Of a stretch of DNA of 64,000 bases, positions 37,886-47,079 are shown in pieces. The notes under the pieces were generated by a model that was not told the origin of the DNA, searched no databases, and was given only the letters and a program-made list of their open reading frames with translations. Made by a program: the position numbers and the translations under genes. The first letter of the stretch is position 1. The number at the start of each line of letters is the position of its first letter. The DNA is from Pseudomonas ekonensis (lineage in GTDB: Bacteria > Pseudomonadota > Gammaproteobacteria > Pseudomonadales > Pseudomonadaceae). The DNA lies in contig NZ_JAHSTS010000001.1 of assembly GCF_019145435.1 (NCBI RefSeq), forward strand, positions 2,869,682 through 2,933,681. Direction: 5' to 3'.

Positions 37886-39060
37886 GCCAGCACGATGAAA
37901 ACGCCCCGCCACAGGACTTCGCCACCCGCGTGATCCACGCCGGGCAAACGCCGGATCCGACCACCGGCGCGCTGATGCCGCCGATCTACGCCAACTCCAC
38001 CTACCTGCAGGACAGCCCCGGCGTGCACAAGGGCTTCGACTACGGCCGCTCGCACAACCCGACCCGCTTCGCCCTCGAGCGCTGCGTGGCGGACCTGGAA
38101 GGCGGCACCCGGGCGTTCGCCTTCGCTTCGGGCCTGGCGACCATTTCCACGGTGCTCGAACTGCTCGAGGCCGGCTCGCACGTCGTGTCGGGCAACGACC
38201 TGTACGGCGGCACGTTCCGCCTGTTCGACAAAGTGCGCCAGCACAGCGCCGGGCATCGTTTCAGCTATGTCGACCTGAGCGACCTGTCGGCCTTCGAAGC
38301 GTCGTTGCAGGACGACACCCGCATGGTCATCGTCGAGACCCCGACCAACCCGTTGCTCGGCCTGGTCGACCTCGCGGCCATCGCCCGCACCTGCCGGGCG
38401 CGGGGCATTCTGTGCGTGGCCGACAACACGTTCGCCAGCCCGTACATCCAGCGTCCGCTGGAACTGGGCTTCGACATCGTGCTGCACTCGACCACCAAGT
38501 ACCTCAACGGCCACTCCGACGTGATCGGCGGCATCGCCGTGGTCGGGCAGAACGCCGAGGTGGCCGAACGTTTGGGCTTCCTGCAGAACGCCATCGGCGC
38601 GATCGCAGGACCGTTCGACGCGTTCCTCACCCTGCGCGGCGTGAAGACCCTGGCGCTGCGCATGGAGCGCCATTGCAGCAACGCCCTGGAACTGGCGCAG
38701 TGGCTGGAGCGTCAGCCGCAGGTCAAGCGCGTCTATTACCCGGGCTTGCCGTCGCACCCGCAGCATGAACTGGCGAAACGGCAGATGCGCGGTTTCGGCG
38801 GGATGATCTCCCTGGACCTGGACAGTGACCTGGCCGGCGCCCGACGCTTCCTGGAGAACGTGAAGATCTTCGCCCTGGCCGAAAGCCTCGGCGGCGTGGA
38901 AAGCCTGATCGAGCACCCGGCGATCATGACCCACGCCACCATTCCGGTAGAGACCCGCGCACGGCTGGGCATCGGCGACACGCTGGTGCGCCTGTCCGTG
39001 GGCGTGGAGGATGTGGAGGATCTGCGCGCCGACCTGGCGCAGGCCCTGGCGAAAGTGTAG
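37882..39060 (+). CDS. Cystathionine gamma-lyase (Cys/Met metabolism PLP enzyme)
   Basis: 392 residues. PLP lysine Lys206 in HSTTKYLNGHSDVIGG; SGLATIST, VETPTNPLLGLVD and SLGGVESLIEHPAIMTHA are typical. With the preceding synthase it completes reverse transsulfuration (homocysteine to cysteine). Terminator at 39074. Confidence 0.92.
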   Translation: MSQHDENAPPQDFATRVIHAGQTPDPTTGALMPPIYANSTYLQDSPGVHKGFDYGRSHNPTRFALERCVADLEGGTRAFAFASGLATISTVLELLEAGSHVVSGNDLYGGTFRLFDKVRQHSAGHRFSYVDLSDLSAFEASLQDDTRMVIVETPTNPLLGLVDLAAIARTCRARGILCVADNTFASPYIQRPLELGFDIVLHSTTKYLNGHSDVIGGIAVVGQNAEVAERLGFLQNAIGAIAGPFDAFLTLRGVKTLALRMERHCSNALELAQWLERQPQVKRVYYPGLPSHPQHELAKRQMRGFGGMISLDLDSDLAGARRFLENVKIFALAESLGGVESLIEHPAIMTHATIPVETRARLGIGDTLVRLSVGVEDVEDLRADLAQALAKV

Positions 39061-39073
39061 GCCCCCGAAACGT

Positions 39074-39098
39074 CAAAGCCCGCGCAAGGCGGGCTTTG
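39074..39098 (+). terminator. Terminator of the transsulfuration operon
   Basis: CAAAGCCCGC GCAAG GCGGGCTTTG hairpin 13 bases after the stop. Confidence 0.8.
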
Positions 39099-39607
39099 GT
39101 GTTCGAGTAGGCGGCCAGTGCTGGTCTCTGGCTTACGAGGTTTATCAGGACTCCCACAGTACAGGCAATGTGCTCTGCTGCTTCACACGGCGTAAGGGCT
39201 GGATCCCAGCGCGGGGATCTTTCTAACCGTGTACCCTTCGGAACGCGCCCAACGCTTCCTCGCTATCCGCTTGCGCATCAGTCTGCGTGTTCGCCTACAC
39301 CTATGAGCCTAGCAAAGGCCTTGAAATCCGAAACGCCCTTTTTAGACCGATTTCCTTCTAGCGCCCGCCCGCAAGGACGTTAACCGACTATCGCCCCGGG
39401 CCGACCGGCCTCCGTCACCCACGGTTGGCCGACTATACTTTTCAGTTCGCTAGCGAAGTTTCATGCTGTACGTCGACACCCGTGCACCTGCCGGTGCGCC
39501 CGTGCCAATCGCCAATCTGGTTAACCCCGGGCCAACGAGCCCTGCCGCCGGTGCATCCGACGGACGCCGCTCGGACGCGTTGTGGCTGATGGGTCGTGGA
39601 GAAGATC
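39099..39607. other. Non-coding region upstream of the repeat protein
   Basis: About 500 bases without a convincing gene. A TATACT at 39434-39439, followed by the palindrome TTCGCTAGCGAA (39447-39458), could be promoter elements for the repeat-protein gene, which would then have a leader of about 160 bases. Confidence 0.4.
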
Positions 39608-40177
39608 ATGAAACACAAGCTTTTGACAGGCGTCGTTCTTGCGGTGGCCGCAACGGTGGTGGTGCCGGTTGCCTGGGCGGCGCAGCCGCAGGCGTTGGCG
39701 TCGGATGGCTCGGATCATGTCGGTGCGGGTGCGGTGGCTTCGGACGGTTCCGACCATGTCGGTGCGGGCGCTGTGGCTTCCGACGGATCCGACCATGTCG
39801 GTGCAGGCGCTATGGCCTCCGACGGTTCCGACCACGTCGGTGCAGGCGCTGTGGCCTCCGACGGTTCCGACCACGTCGGCGCAGGCGCTGTGGCCTCCGA
39901 CGGATCCGACCATGTCGGCGCAGGCGCTGTGGCTTCCGACGGAGCCGACCACGTCGGTGCGGGCGCTGTGGCTTCCGACGGCTCCGACCACGTCGGTGCG
40001 GGCGCTGTGGCTTCCGACGGCTCCGACCACGTCGGTGCAGGCGCTGTGGCCGCCGATGGCGCAGACAAGGTCGGCGCCAACCGCCTGGCCTACTCCCGCG
40101 TCGGCATCGGCTCCGACCGGGTCGCTTCGGCACTCATGACCGGCAGTTATTCCGACCAGTTCAACAGCCCTCAATAA
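39608..40177 (+). CDS. Exported tandem-repeat protein (13-residue repeats)
   Basis: 189 residues. Signal peptide MKHKLLTGVVLAVAATVVVP...AWA, cleaved before AQPQAL. Then nine almost identical 13-residue units (ASDGSDHVGAGAV) and a tenth diverged one (AADGADKVGANRL), followed by a unique C-terminus of 29 residues (AYSRVGIGSDRV...SPQ). Repeats are encoded by 39-base units at 39698-40087. GGAG precedes ATG 39608. Similar Pseudomonas small repeat proteins are sometimes annotated 'phage infection protein', without known function. The Asp-rich, Gly-rich unit might bind metal or form a turn-rich solenoid; this is speculation. Confidence 0.8.
   Translation: MKHKLLTGVVLAVAATVVVPVAWAAQPQALASDGSDHVGAGAVASDGSDHVGAGAVASDGSDHVGAGAMASDGSDHVGAGAVASDGSDHVGAGAVASDGSDHVGAGAVASDGADHVGAGAVASDGSDHVGAGAVASDGSDHVGAGAVAADGADKVGANRLAYSRVGIGSDRVASALMTGSYSDQFNSPQ
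39698..40087 (+). repeat. 39-bp in-frame tandem repeat, ten units
   Basis: Ten head-to-tail 39-base units inside the exported repeat-protein gene. Most substitutions are synonymous (for example GTGCAGGC/GTGCGGGC), so protein sequence is conserved while DNA varies. Copy number may vary between strains by slippage or recombination. Confidence 0.9.
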
Positions 40178-40193
40178 CCCGCCCATCCAGACG

Positions 40194-40225
40194 AACGGGC
40201 GGCCCCGTCCGGCCGCCCGTTTGGT
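40194..40225 (+). terminator. Terminator of the repeat-protein gene
   Basis: AACGGGCGGCC CCGTCC GGCCGCCCGTTT hairpin about 17 bases after the stop. Confidence 0.8.
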
Positions 40226-40369
40226 CTCCACTAGCACATTTGTGCTAATCGACCGGTGCACCGCCCGGCGCTATAGTCCCCGCAACCCCCGACGTTTCCC
40301 CACACGGCCTTTGCACCGTGCTCGGCACCGTTGCGCCCGGAAAAAGAACAACACCAAGGAAGACACACC

Positions 40370-40684
40370 ATGAAACTGCACTCACGCCTCTGCAAACTCG
40401 CTGTCATCGGCGCCCTGCTGGCCGGCGCCGCCGGTTGCCAGACCGCCAAACCCACCGAAGACAGCATGAAGGAACGGGCCCAGACCGTGATCGGCCAACC
40501 CGTCACCAAGATCGCCAACGTGCGCAGCGACAGCACCCTCACCTACTACACGGCCTACACCGCCGGCGGCGAGTACAACTGCGAACTGCCCAGCGGCGCG
40601 ATCGTCGCGGTGGCCAGCATGGGGATCATGTCGCCGCCGTTGACCTGCCTGCCCAAAGGCGCCTCGCCGATCCCGTACCGGTGA
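40370..40684 (+). CDS. Small putative lipoprotein
   Basis: 104 residues from ATG 40370, with AAGGA upstream. Signal with a lipobox-like end (LAVIGALLAGAAGCQ; the -3 residue is Ala rather than Leu). The mature part contains MKERAQTVIGQPVTKIANVRSDSTLTYYTAYTAGGEYNCELPSG split here as an SmpA/BamE-unlike short beta fold with two cysteines (NCEL, LTCLP) that may form a disulfide. Family not recognised. Confidence 0.72.
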   Translation: MKLHSRLCKLAVIGALLAGAAGCQTAKPTEDSMKERAQTVIGQPVTKIANVRSDSTLTYYTAYTAGGEYNCELPSGAIVAVASMGIMSPPLTCLPKGASPIPYR

Positions 40685-40696
40685 CCGGCACCGCCT

Positions 40697-42337
40697 TCAC
40701 CCAAGACTGTCGCTGCCGGCGCTGACCGGCTCGTCCCGCCGCTCGCGCAGCGCGCGCAAGGTCGCGCGCAGCTCGGCCGGGCGCACCGGTTTTGACAGGA
40801 TGGCGATCCGGCGGTCATGCAGCGCCGCCTGGATCTTCTCGATGTCATGCCCGGTGATGATCATCGCCGGCACAGCCTGAGCGCGTTGCCGGCGAATGTC
40901 GTCGATGCACTCGATGCCGGTGCCGTGGGCACCCAGGTCGTAGTCGGCGACGATGATGTCGCAGTCCGTCACCAGCCCCTGCCCCGTCGTCTCGGCCTGC
41001 ACCACGCACCCCCAGCGCTCGAGCAGCGCAGACGTGGCCAGCAGCACGTTGCGGTCATCCTCCACCAGACACACCTTCAGCCCGGTCAGCATGCCCGCCT
41101 GACGCGCTTCATCGCGCACCGCCGGCAACCCGGGCGCCGTCGCCGGCGGCAATCCGGACAACGTCACCGCCGTGCCATGCCCGAGCCGCGAACGCAGCGT
41201 CACCCCGACACCAATCAGTTGCCCCAGCCGCTTGACGATCGACAGCCCCAACCCCACGCCCTCCACGTCCTTGTCGCGCAATTGGCGGACCCGGTAGAAC
41301 TCCTCGAAGACCTTCGGCAGGTGTTCGTCGGCGATGCCGTTGCCGCGGTCGCACACCACGATGGCCAGCCCGTTTGCACGCTTGCGCACACCGATCAGCA
41401 CCGGCCGCTGCGCACCGTACTTGAAGCAGTTGGACAGGACGTTCTGCACCATGGTCGCCAGCAGCGCAGGATCGGTGCGCACCCAGTGCCGGCACGGGCG
41501 CAGGCGCAATTCCACGCCGGCCCAACGGGCGGCCTCGGCGTTCTGGCGGATCAGGTCGGCCAGCCATTCGCCCAGGTCAAACGTCTGGAGCTTGGGCTGG
41601 ATCCGCCCGTTGTCGAGGGTGTAGAGGTCGAGGATCGAACGGAACAGCTGCGAGACGTTGAGCAGCGAACGGTCGATGTTGTCCACCAGCCGGCGCTCGT
41701 CGTCACCCAGGCGGGACTCGCGCAGGCACGCGGTGAACAGGCCGATGGAGTGGATCGGCTGGCGCAGGTCGTGGCTGGCCTGGGCCAGAAACCGCGACTT
41801 CTCCAGATTGGCCGCGACCGCTTCCTCCGACGCCTTGCGGGTGCGCTCCAGCAGCAGGTGCGCATAGAACGGAATCACCGTGCTGGTGATCATCAGCATC
41901 AGCACCATGAACGGCTGCGCCTGCCACACCGGCGTCAGGCTGTAGACCACGACCAGCGCCGCCAACGCCAGGGCCGTGGCGATCGCCAGGTAACGCGAAC
42001 CGTAGCGCATGCCGTTGCCCAGGTTGACCCAGACCATCACCGCATACAGCGGCAACGCCGTGGCGCCGCCCATCACCAGCCCGAACGAAGTGCCGGTGTA
42101 GTCGTTGACCATGCCGAAGATCCGCCGCGCCGGATAATGCCCGGGCCACCGCACAATGGCCTGGCGCAGCACCGCCGACGCCAGCAGGAACACGCTGATG
42201 TAGGCGATGATCGGCAGGTAGGTCTCCACCCGCTGCCCCGGCAGAAAGCCGAGCACACTGATGTAGGCCAGGGCCACGCTCGCCAGAATGATGCGCAGGT
42301 TGGCCTGGTCGAGCTCGGTGTTCTTTTCGAACTTCAT
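40697..42337 (-). CDS. Hybrid sensor histidine kinase with C-terminal receiver
   Basis: 546 residues. About six membrane helices in residues 13-160, then HisKA with phosphoacceptor His189 (ASHDLRQPIHSIG), HATPase with NVLSNCFKYG, CDRGNGIAD and GVGLGLSIVKRL, and a receiver from about residue 420 (VCLVEDD..., DIIVADYDLG, LSKPVRP). The SHDLRQP H-box is typical of kinases paired with NarL-type regulators; the divergently encoded regulator at 42450 is the likely partner. Signal unknown. Confidence 0.92.
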   Translation of the reverse strand: MKFEKNTELDQANLRIILASVALAYISVLGFLPGQRVETYLPIIAYISVFLLASAVLRQAIVRWPGHYPARRIFGMVNDYTGTSFGLVMGGATALPLYAVMVWVNLGNGMRYGSRYLAIATALALAALVVVYSLTPVWQAQPFMVLMLMITSTVIPFYAHLLLERTRKASEEAVAANLEKSRFLAQASHDLRQPIHSIGLFTACLRESRLGDDERRLVDNIDRSLLNVSQLFRSILDLYTLDNGRIQPKLQTFDLGEWLADLIRQNAEAARWAGVELRLRPCRHWVRTDPALLATMVQNVLSNCFKYGAQRPVLIGVRKRANGLAIVVCDRGNGIADEHLPKVFEEFYRVRQLRDKDVEGVGLGLSIVKRLGQLIGVGVTLRSRLGHGTAVTLSGLPPATAPGLPAVRDEARQAGMLTGLKVCLVEDDRNVLLATSALLERWGCVVQAETTGQGLVTDCDIIVADYDLGAHGTGIECIDDIRRQRAQAVPAMIITGHDIEKIQAALHDRRIAILSKPVRPAELRATLRALRERRDEPVSAGSDSLG

Positions 42338-42449
42338 GGGAACGTCCTTGTGCGGCAGTCGTCAGATCCAGCACGAACCAACAGGCAACGCCTTTGCCCG
42401 GTGCTAAGGTGCACGCCAACGGAACGCCAGACCCAGGGAGGGTGCAGCC

Positions 42450-43055
42450 ATGGCTTGCCGAATCATCATAGCCGACGATCACCCGCTGTTTCGCGAGGCG
42501 CTGCTGCGCACCGTCCAGCGCCTGTTGCCCGAGGCCGCCGTCGACGAGGCCGGCGATCTCGAGGCCGTGCATCGCTTGCTCCGGTCAGGCGATGAGCCGG
42601 ACACGCTGATCCTCGACCTGCGCTTTCCCGGCCTGACCAGCCTCGACCAATTGGCGCAGCTGCGCCTGCACTGGCCGCGCACCACGTTGATCGTGGTGTC
42701 GATGGTGGACGACGAAGCGCTGATCGGCGAAGTGATGGCCGCCGGGATCGACGGGTTCATCGGCAAGAACATCGTCCCGGACGAGATCGGCCAGGCGATC
42801 CTGGCCATCCGCGAGGGTGAAGTGCTGGTCCGGTTTGCGCCTTCGGGCCTGTTGCCGCTGGAATCCGGCACGGCGTTGACCGCCCGTCAGCAGGAGGTGC
42901 TGCGGCTGATCGCCCAAGGCAAGACCAACAAGGAAATCGCCCGGGAACTCGATATATCTCCGTTTACCGTGCGCATTCACGTGTCTTCGTTGCTGCGCAC
43001 GCTGAACGTCCCCTCCCGTGCCGCTGCGGCAGTGAAATACGCGGGAATGCTGTAG
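42450..43055 (+). CDS. NarL/LuxR-family response regulator
   Basis: 201 residues. Receiver with acidic pair at 9-10 (IIADDHPLF), phosphoacceptor Asp56 (LILDLRFPG), and C-terminal LuxR helix-turn-helix ([45 protein letters not shown]). GGGAGG precedes ATG 42450. Divergent from the hybrid kinase. Confidence 0.93.
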   Translation: MACRIIIADDHPLFREALLRTVQRLLPEAAVDEAGDLEAVHRLLRSGDEPDTLILDLRFPGLTSLDQLAQLRLHWPRTTLIVVSMVDDEALIGEVMAAGIDGFIGKNIVPDEIGQAILAIREGEVLVRFAPSGLLPLESGTALTARQQEVLRLIAQGKTNKEIARELDISPFTVRIHVSSLLRTLNVPSRAAAAVKYAGML

Positions 43056-43205
43056 GAAACGCGGCGGAATGAGCCGTTACGGGCGGCGCAAAAAAGATAA
43101 CAGGCTGTTTTCCAAGAAAATTATTTCGTCCGGGGCTTCCCAGACGGAAAAAATGTTGTTAAATTTCGCGCACTTTCCGGGAAGCCACACAGGCCAACCG
43201 AATAC

Positions 43206-43280
43206 AGGGGCGTCGCCAAGCGGTAAGGCAGCAGGTTTTGATCCTGCCATGCGTTGGTTCGAATCCAGCCGCCCCTGCCA
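43206..43280 (+). tRNA. tRNA-Gln (anticodon TTG)
   Basis: Acceptor arms AGGGGCG and CGCCCCT pair over seven bases, discriminator G and encoded CCA follow. Anticodon stem GCAGG/CCTGC with loop TTTTGAT puts TTG at 43238-43240. T-arm GGTTCGAATCC is present. Confidence 0.96.
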
Positions 43281-43321
43281 TTTTCTTCCTCGTTTCACCC
43301 TCTCTTATTCAGCCAAATACC

Positions 43322-44320
43322 CTACGGATCCACCTGAGCCATCAGTTCAGGAATCGACTCCGGCCGTTTGGCATATCGCTGCGCCAGCACCGCACACACC
43401 ATCAACTGAATCTGATGAAACAGCATCAGCGGCAGGATCAGTACGCCGATCGTGCTGCCGGCGAACAGCACCTGCGCCATCGGCACACCGGTCGCCAGAC
43501 TCTTCTTCGAGCCGCAGAACAGAATGGTGATGCGGTCTTCCTGGCTGAAGCCGAACGCCTTGCCCAGCACCGTGGACGCCAGCAGCACCAGCGCCAGCAG
43601 GATGCAGCACACCACCACCAGCCCGAACAGGTCCAGCACCGGAATCTGATGCCAGATGCCTTCGTTCACCGCCTCGCTGAAGGCGCCGTAGACCACCAGC
43701 AGGATCGAACCCTGATCGACGAACTTGAGCCAATGCTTGTTGCGCCCGACCCAGGCGCCGATCCAGCGCCGGGCGATCTGTCCGGCGATGAACGGCAACA
43801 ACAGCTGCACGCTGATCTTCACGATGGCATCGAGGGTCGAACCGCCGTCGCCGTGAACGTTCAACAGTAGCGTCACCAGCAGCGGCGTCAGGAAGATCCC
43901 GAACAGGCTGGAAGCCGCCGCGCTGCAGATCGCCGCCGGAATGTTGCCCCGGGCCAGCGAAGTGAACGCAATTGCCGATTGCACCGTGGCCGGCAGCGCA
44001 CACAGATAGAGCATGCCCATGTACAGGCTGTCGCCGATCAGCGGCGACAGCAGCGGCTTGAGCGCCAGGCCCAGCAGCGGGAACAGCACGAACGTCAGGC
44101 CGAACACCAGCAAATGCAGGCGCCAGTGGCCGGCGCCGGCGATGATCGACTCACGCGAAAGCTTGGCGCCATGCAGAAAGAACAGCAGCGCGATGGCAAT
44201 GTTGGTCAGCCAGCCGAAGCCGACCGCGACCTGGCCGCTGGCGGGCAGGAAACTGGCCAGCAGCACCACGCCGATCAGGGTCAGGGTGAAGTTGTCGGGT
44301 AACAAGCGTGGGCGGGTCAT
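43322..44320 (-). CDS. SBF-like (bile acid:sodium symporter family) transporter
   Basis: 332 residues, about ten membrane helices, of the YfeH/PF13593 type: GFGWLTNIAIALLFFLHGAKLSRESI, LCALPATVQSAIAFTSLARGNIPAAICSAAASSLFG, and FCGSKKSLATGVPMAQVLF carry the conserved features. Substrate unknown; most bacterial members do not carry bile acids. The AraC-type regulator is divergent. Confidence 0.9.
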   Translation of the reverse strand: MTRPRLLPDNFTLTLIGVVLLASFLPASGQVAVGFGWLTNIAIALLFFLHGAKLSRESIIAGAGHWRLHLLVFGLTFVLFPLLGLALKPLLSPLIGDSLYMGMLYLCALPATVQSAIAFTSLARGNIPAAICSAAASSLFGIFLTPLLVTLLLNVHGDGGSTLDAIVKISVQLLLPFIAGQIARRWIGAWVGRNKHWLKFVDQGSILLVVYGAFSEAVNEGIWHQIPVLDLFGLVVVCCILLALVLLASTVLGKAFGFSQEDRITILFCGSKKSLATGVPMAQVLFAGSTIGVLILPLMLFHQIQLMVCAVLAQRYAKRPESIPELMAQVDP

Positions 44321-44403
44321 AAGCGGTCTTCCGGGGGTTGCCAGTACGTGAAGGCGACTCTAACGTGATCGGCAATGACCGACTAACGCCGAAGAGCCCA
44401 CAG

Positions 44404-45192
44404 ATGCCGCCTAAAGGACACGACAAAAGCGTCAGACGCAGCATTCCCGGCCTGCCCAGCCTGCCGAGACCGCTCTACGGCCGCACCGAGTCGCTGCCCA
44501 ACCGCGCCCTCACCCGCCGCCACAGCCACCCGTGGGTGCAGTTGTCCTATGCGATCCAGGGTGTGCTGGAAGTGCAGACCGCCGCCGGCCGTTTCGTCGC
44601 CCCGCCGGAGCGGGCGGTGTGGATCCCGGCCGGTGTGCCGCATCGGGTGTTCAGTTCGCCGCACACGGAAATGCGCAGCCTGTACATCGATTGCAGCGTC
44701 GCAGGCTGGGCGGCGCAACGGTGTCATGTGCTGGCCGTGAACGACCTGCTGCGCGAGCTGATCCGCACCTTCAGCGGCGTCCCGGTGGAGTACGACCTGG
44801 ACGGCCCTCACGGTCGGCTCGCCCAGGTGATCCTCGACCAATTGGCCGAAGCCCCACCAATCGACCTGATGCTGCCACTGCCCCAGGACAGCCGCTTGCA
44901 GCAGATCTACCGCAGCCTTGAGCAGCATCCCGATCAGTCGACCACGCTCCAGCACTGGAGCGACCGGTTCGGCGTCACCGAAAAGACCCTCAGCCGCCTG
45001 TTCCTGCGCGACACCGGCCTGACCTTCCGGGCCTGGCGCCAGCGCCTGCGCCTGCTCGGCGCGCTGACGCCGCTGGAACGGGGCGAACGGGTCACCGATG
45101 TGGCGCTGGCTTGCGGCTATGATTCAACTTCGGCCTTCATCGCGGCGTTCCGGCAACAGTTCGGGGAGACGCCCGGTGAATTTTTTCGATGA
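44404..45192 (+). CDS. AraC-family transcriptional regulator
   Basis: 262 residues from ATG 44404. N-terminal cupin sensor (RRHSHPWVQLSYAIQGVLEVQT, PPERAVWIPAGVPHRV) and two C-terminal helix-turn-helices (TTLQHWSDRFGVTEKTLSRLFLRDTGLTFRAWRQRLRL and VTDVALACGYDSTSAFIAAFRQQFGETPGEFF). Similar regulators usually control an adjacent transporter; the divergent SBF transporter is the natural target. A longer start at 44338 adds 22 polar residues. Confidence 0.88.
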   Translation: MPPKGHDKSVRRSIPGLPSLPRPLYGRTESLPNRALTRRHSHPWVQLSYAIQGVLEVQTAAGRFVAPPERAVWIPAGVPHRVFSSPHTEMRSLYIDCSVAGWAAQRCHVLAVNDLLRELIRTFSGVPVEYDLDGPHGRLAQVILDQLAEAPPIDLMLPLPQDSRLQQIYRSLEQHPDQSTTLQHWSDRFGVTEKTLSRLFLRDTGLTFRAWRQRLRLLGALTPLERGERVTDVALACGYDSTSAFIAAFRQQFGETPGEFFR

Positions 45193-45210
45193 TAAATGCC
45201 GATATTTATC
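45191..45210. promoter_or_regulatory. Inverted repeat upstream of the amidase gene
   Basis: GATAAAT GCCGAT ATTTATC, beginning at the AraC gene stop, about 120 bases before the amidase ATG. Could be an operator or a weak hairpin. Confidence 0.4.
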
Positions 45211-45330
45211 GAATTTGAATACCCCATCCGCTTCACTTCAGGGTAGAGTCTCGCTCATCAAGGATTCTTGACACCGTGCCACGATAACCATGACGAACAA
45301 CCCATCTGAGAACCTGTCGGCGGTAACAGC

Positions 45331-47043
45331 ATGATCGAAGTCACTGAAGTTTCCATTGCCCAATTGCGCGCAGCCCTGGAGTCCGGCCAGACCACCGCGG
45401 TCGAGCTGGTGCAGGCGTACCTGGCGCGGATCGACGCCTATGACGGCCCGCAGACCGCCACCGCCCTCAACGCCGTGGTGGTGCGCAACCCCGACGCCTT
45501 GAAGGAAGCAGAGGCCTCCGACGCCCGCCGCGCCGCCGGCAAGACCCTCGGCCCGCTGGACGGCATCCCCTACACCGCCAAGGACAGCTACCTGGTCAAG
45601 GGCCTGACCGCCGCGTCCGGCAGCCCGGCCTTCGCCGACCTGGTCGCCCACCGCGATGCGTTCACCATCGAGCGCCTGCGCGCCGCCGGGGCGATCTGCC
45701 TGGGCAAGACCAACATGCCGCCGATGGCCAACGGCGGGATGCAACGCGGGGTCTACGGCCGTGCCGAGAGCCCGTACAACGCCGCTTACCTGACCGCCCC
45801 CTTCGCCTCCGGCTCGTCGAACGGCGCCGGCACCGCCACCGCCGCCAGCTACTCGGCGTTCGGCCTGGCCGAGGAAACCTGGTCGAGCGGCCGCGGCCCG
45901 GCCTCCAACAACGGCCTGTGCGCCTACACGCCGTCGCGCGGGGTGATTTCGGTGCGCGGCAACTGGCCGCTGACGCCGACCATGGACGTGGTCGTGCCCT
46001 ACGCCCGCACCATGGCCGACCTGCTGGAAGTGCTCGACGTGGTGGTGGCCGAAGACACCGACACCCGCGGCGACCTGTGGCGCCTGCAGCCCTGGGTGCC
46101 GATCCCGAGCGTCGCCTCGGTGCGTCCGGCCTCCTACGCCGAACTGGCCGTCGGCACTGCTGCCCTGGCGGGCAAGCGCCTGGGCGTGCCGCGCATGTAC
46201 ATCAACGCCGACCCCGAGGCCGGCACCAGCGAGGCTCCCGGCATCGGCGGCCCGACCGGCCAACGCATCAACACCCGCCCTTCGGTGATCGACCTGTGGA
46301 ACCAGGCGCGCCAAGCGCTGGAAGCCGCCGGCGCCGAGGTGATCGAGGTGGACTTCCCGCTAGTGTCCAATTGCGAAGGCGACCGTCCCGGCGCGCCGAC
46401 CGTGTTCAACCGCGGGATCGTGTCCAAGGAATTCATGCACGACGAGCTGTGGGATCTGTCGGCCTGGGCGTTCGATGATTTCCTGCGGGCCAACGGCGAC
46501 CCGAAACTCAACCGCCTGGCGGACGTCGACGGACCGAAGATTTTCCCGCACGATCCGGGCACCCTGCCCAACCGCGAAGGCGACCTGGCCGCCGGCATGG
46601 ACGAATACGTGCGCATGGCCGAGCGCGGCATCAAGCCGTGGGACCAGATCCCGACCCTGCCCGACGGCCTGCGCGGCCTGGAGCAGACCCGCAAGCTCGA
46701 CCTCGAAGACTGGATGGACCGCCTCGGCCTCGACGCTGTGCTGTTCCCCACCAACGCCGACGTCGGTCCGGCGGACGCGGACATCAACCCGGCGTCGGCG
46801 GACATCGCCTGGAGCAACGGCATCTGGGTCGCCAACGGCAACCTCGCCATCCGTCACCTCGGTGTGCCGACCGTGACCGTGCCGATGGGCGTCATGGCGG
46901 ACATCGGCATGCCGGCGGGCCTGACCTTCGCCGGCCGCGCCTACGACGACTCGACGCTGCTGCGCCTGGCTGCGGCGTTTGAGGCAACCGGTTCGAAACG
47001 TCTGGTGCCGCCGCGTACGCCAGCCCTGGCGACCGGCAAGTAA
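45331..47043 (+). CDS. Amidase-signature family hydrolase with atypical signature
   Basis: 570 residues. Lys84 (GIPYTAKDSY) and Ser163 (GSSNGAG) of the Ser-cisSer-Lys triad are present. The nucleophile region, normally GTDTGGSIR, reads AEETWSSGRGP (Ser186 aligns with the nucleophile), an unusual variant with both glycines replaced. The C-terminus contains WSNGIWVANGNLAIRHLGVPTVTVPMG, typical of the family. Likely hydrolyses an amide or carbamate; substrate unknown. Closed by a strong terminator shared with the Dyp gene. Confidence 0.85.
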   Translation: MIEVTEVSIAQLRAALESGQTTAVELVQAYLARIDAYDGPQTATALNAVVVRNPDALKEAEASDARRAAGKTLGPLDGIPYTAKDSYLVKGLTAASGSPAFADLVAHRDAFTIERLRAAGAICLGKTNMPPMANGGMQRGVYGRAESPYNAAYLTAPFASGSSNGAGTATAASYSAFGLAEETWSSGRGPASNNGLCAYTPSRGVISVRGNWPLTPTMDVVVPYARTMADLLEVLDVVVAEDTDTRGDLWRLQPWVPIPSVASVRPASYAELAVGTAALAGKRLGVPRMYINADPEAGTSEAPGIGGPTGQRINTRPSVIDLWNQARQALEAAGAEVIEVDFPLVSNCEGDRPGAPTVFNRGIVSKEFMHDELWDLSAWAFDDFLRANGDPKLNRLADVDGPKIFPHDPGTLPNREGDLAAGMDEYVRMAERGIKPWDQIPTLPDGLRGLEQTRKLDLEDWMDRLGLDAVLFPTNADVGPADADINPASADIAWSNGIWVANGNLAIRHLGVPTVTVPMGVMADIGMPAGLTFAGRAYDDSTLLRLAAAFEATGSKRLVPPRTPALATGK

Positions 47044-47044
47044 G

Positions 47045-47079
47045 AAAAAAGGCGGGATCATTCGATCCCGCCTTTTTTA
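47045..47079. terminator. Bidirectional terminator between amidase and Dyp peroxidase
   Basis: AAAAAAGGCGGGATC ATTC GATCCCGCCTTTTTT, perfect stem with A and T tracts, between convergent genes. Confidence 0.95.

Noticed and set aside
39698..40087. A CRISPR-like array
   Set aside because: Units are 39 bases long, contiguous with no unique spacers, and keep an open frame: a coding minisatellite.
43069..43530. Open frame running through the tRNA-Gln gene
   Set aside because: It overlaps the tRNA and the 3' end of the SBF gene and has no protein-like pattern.
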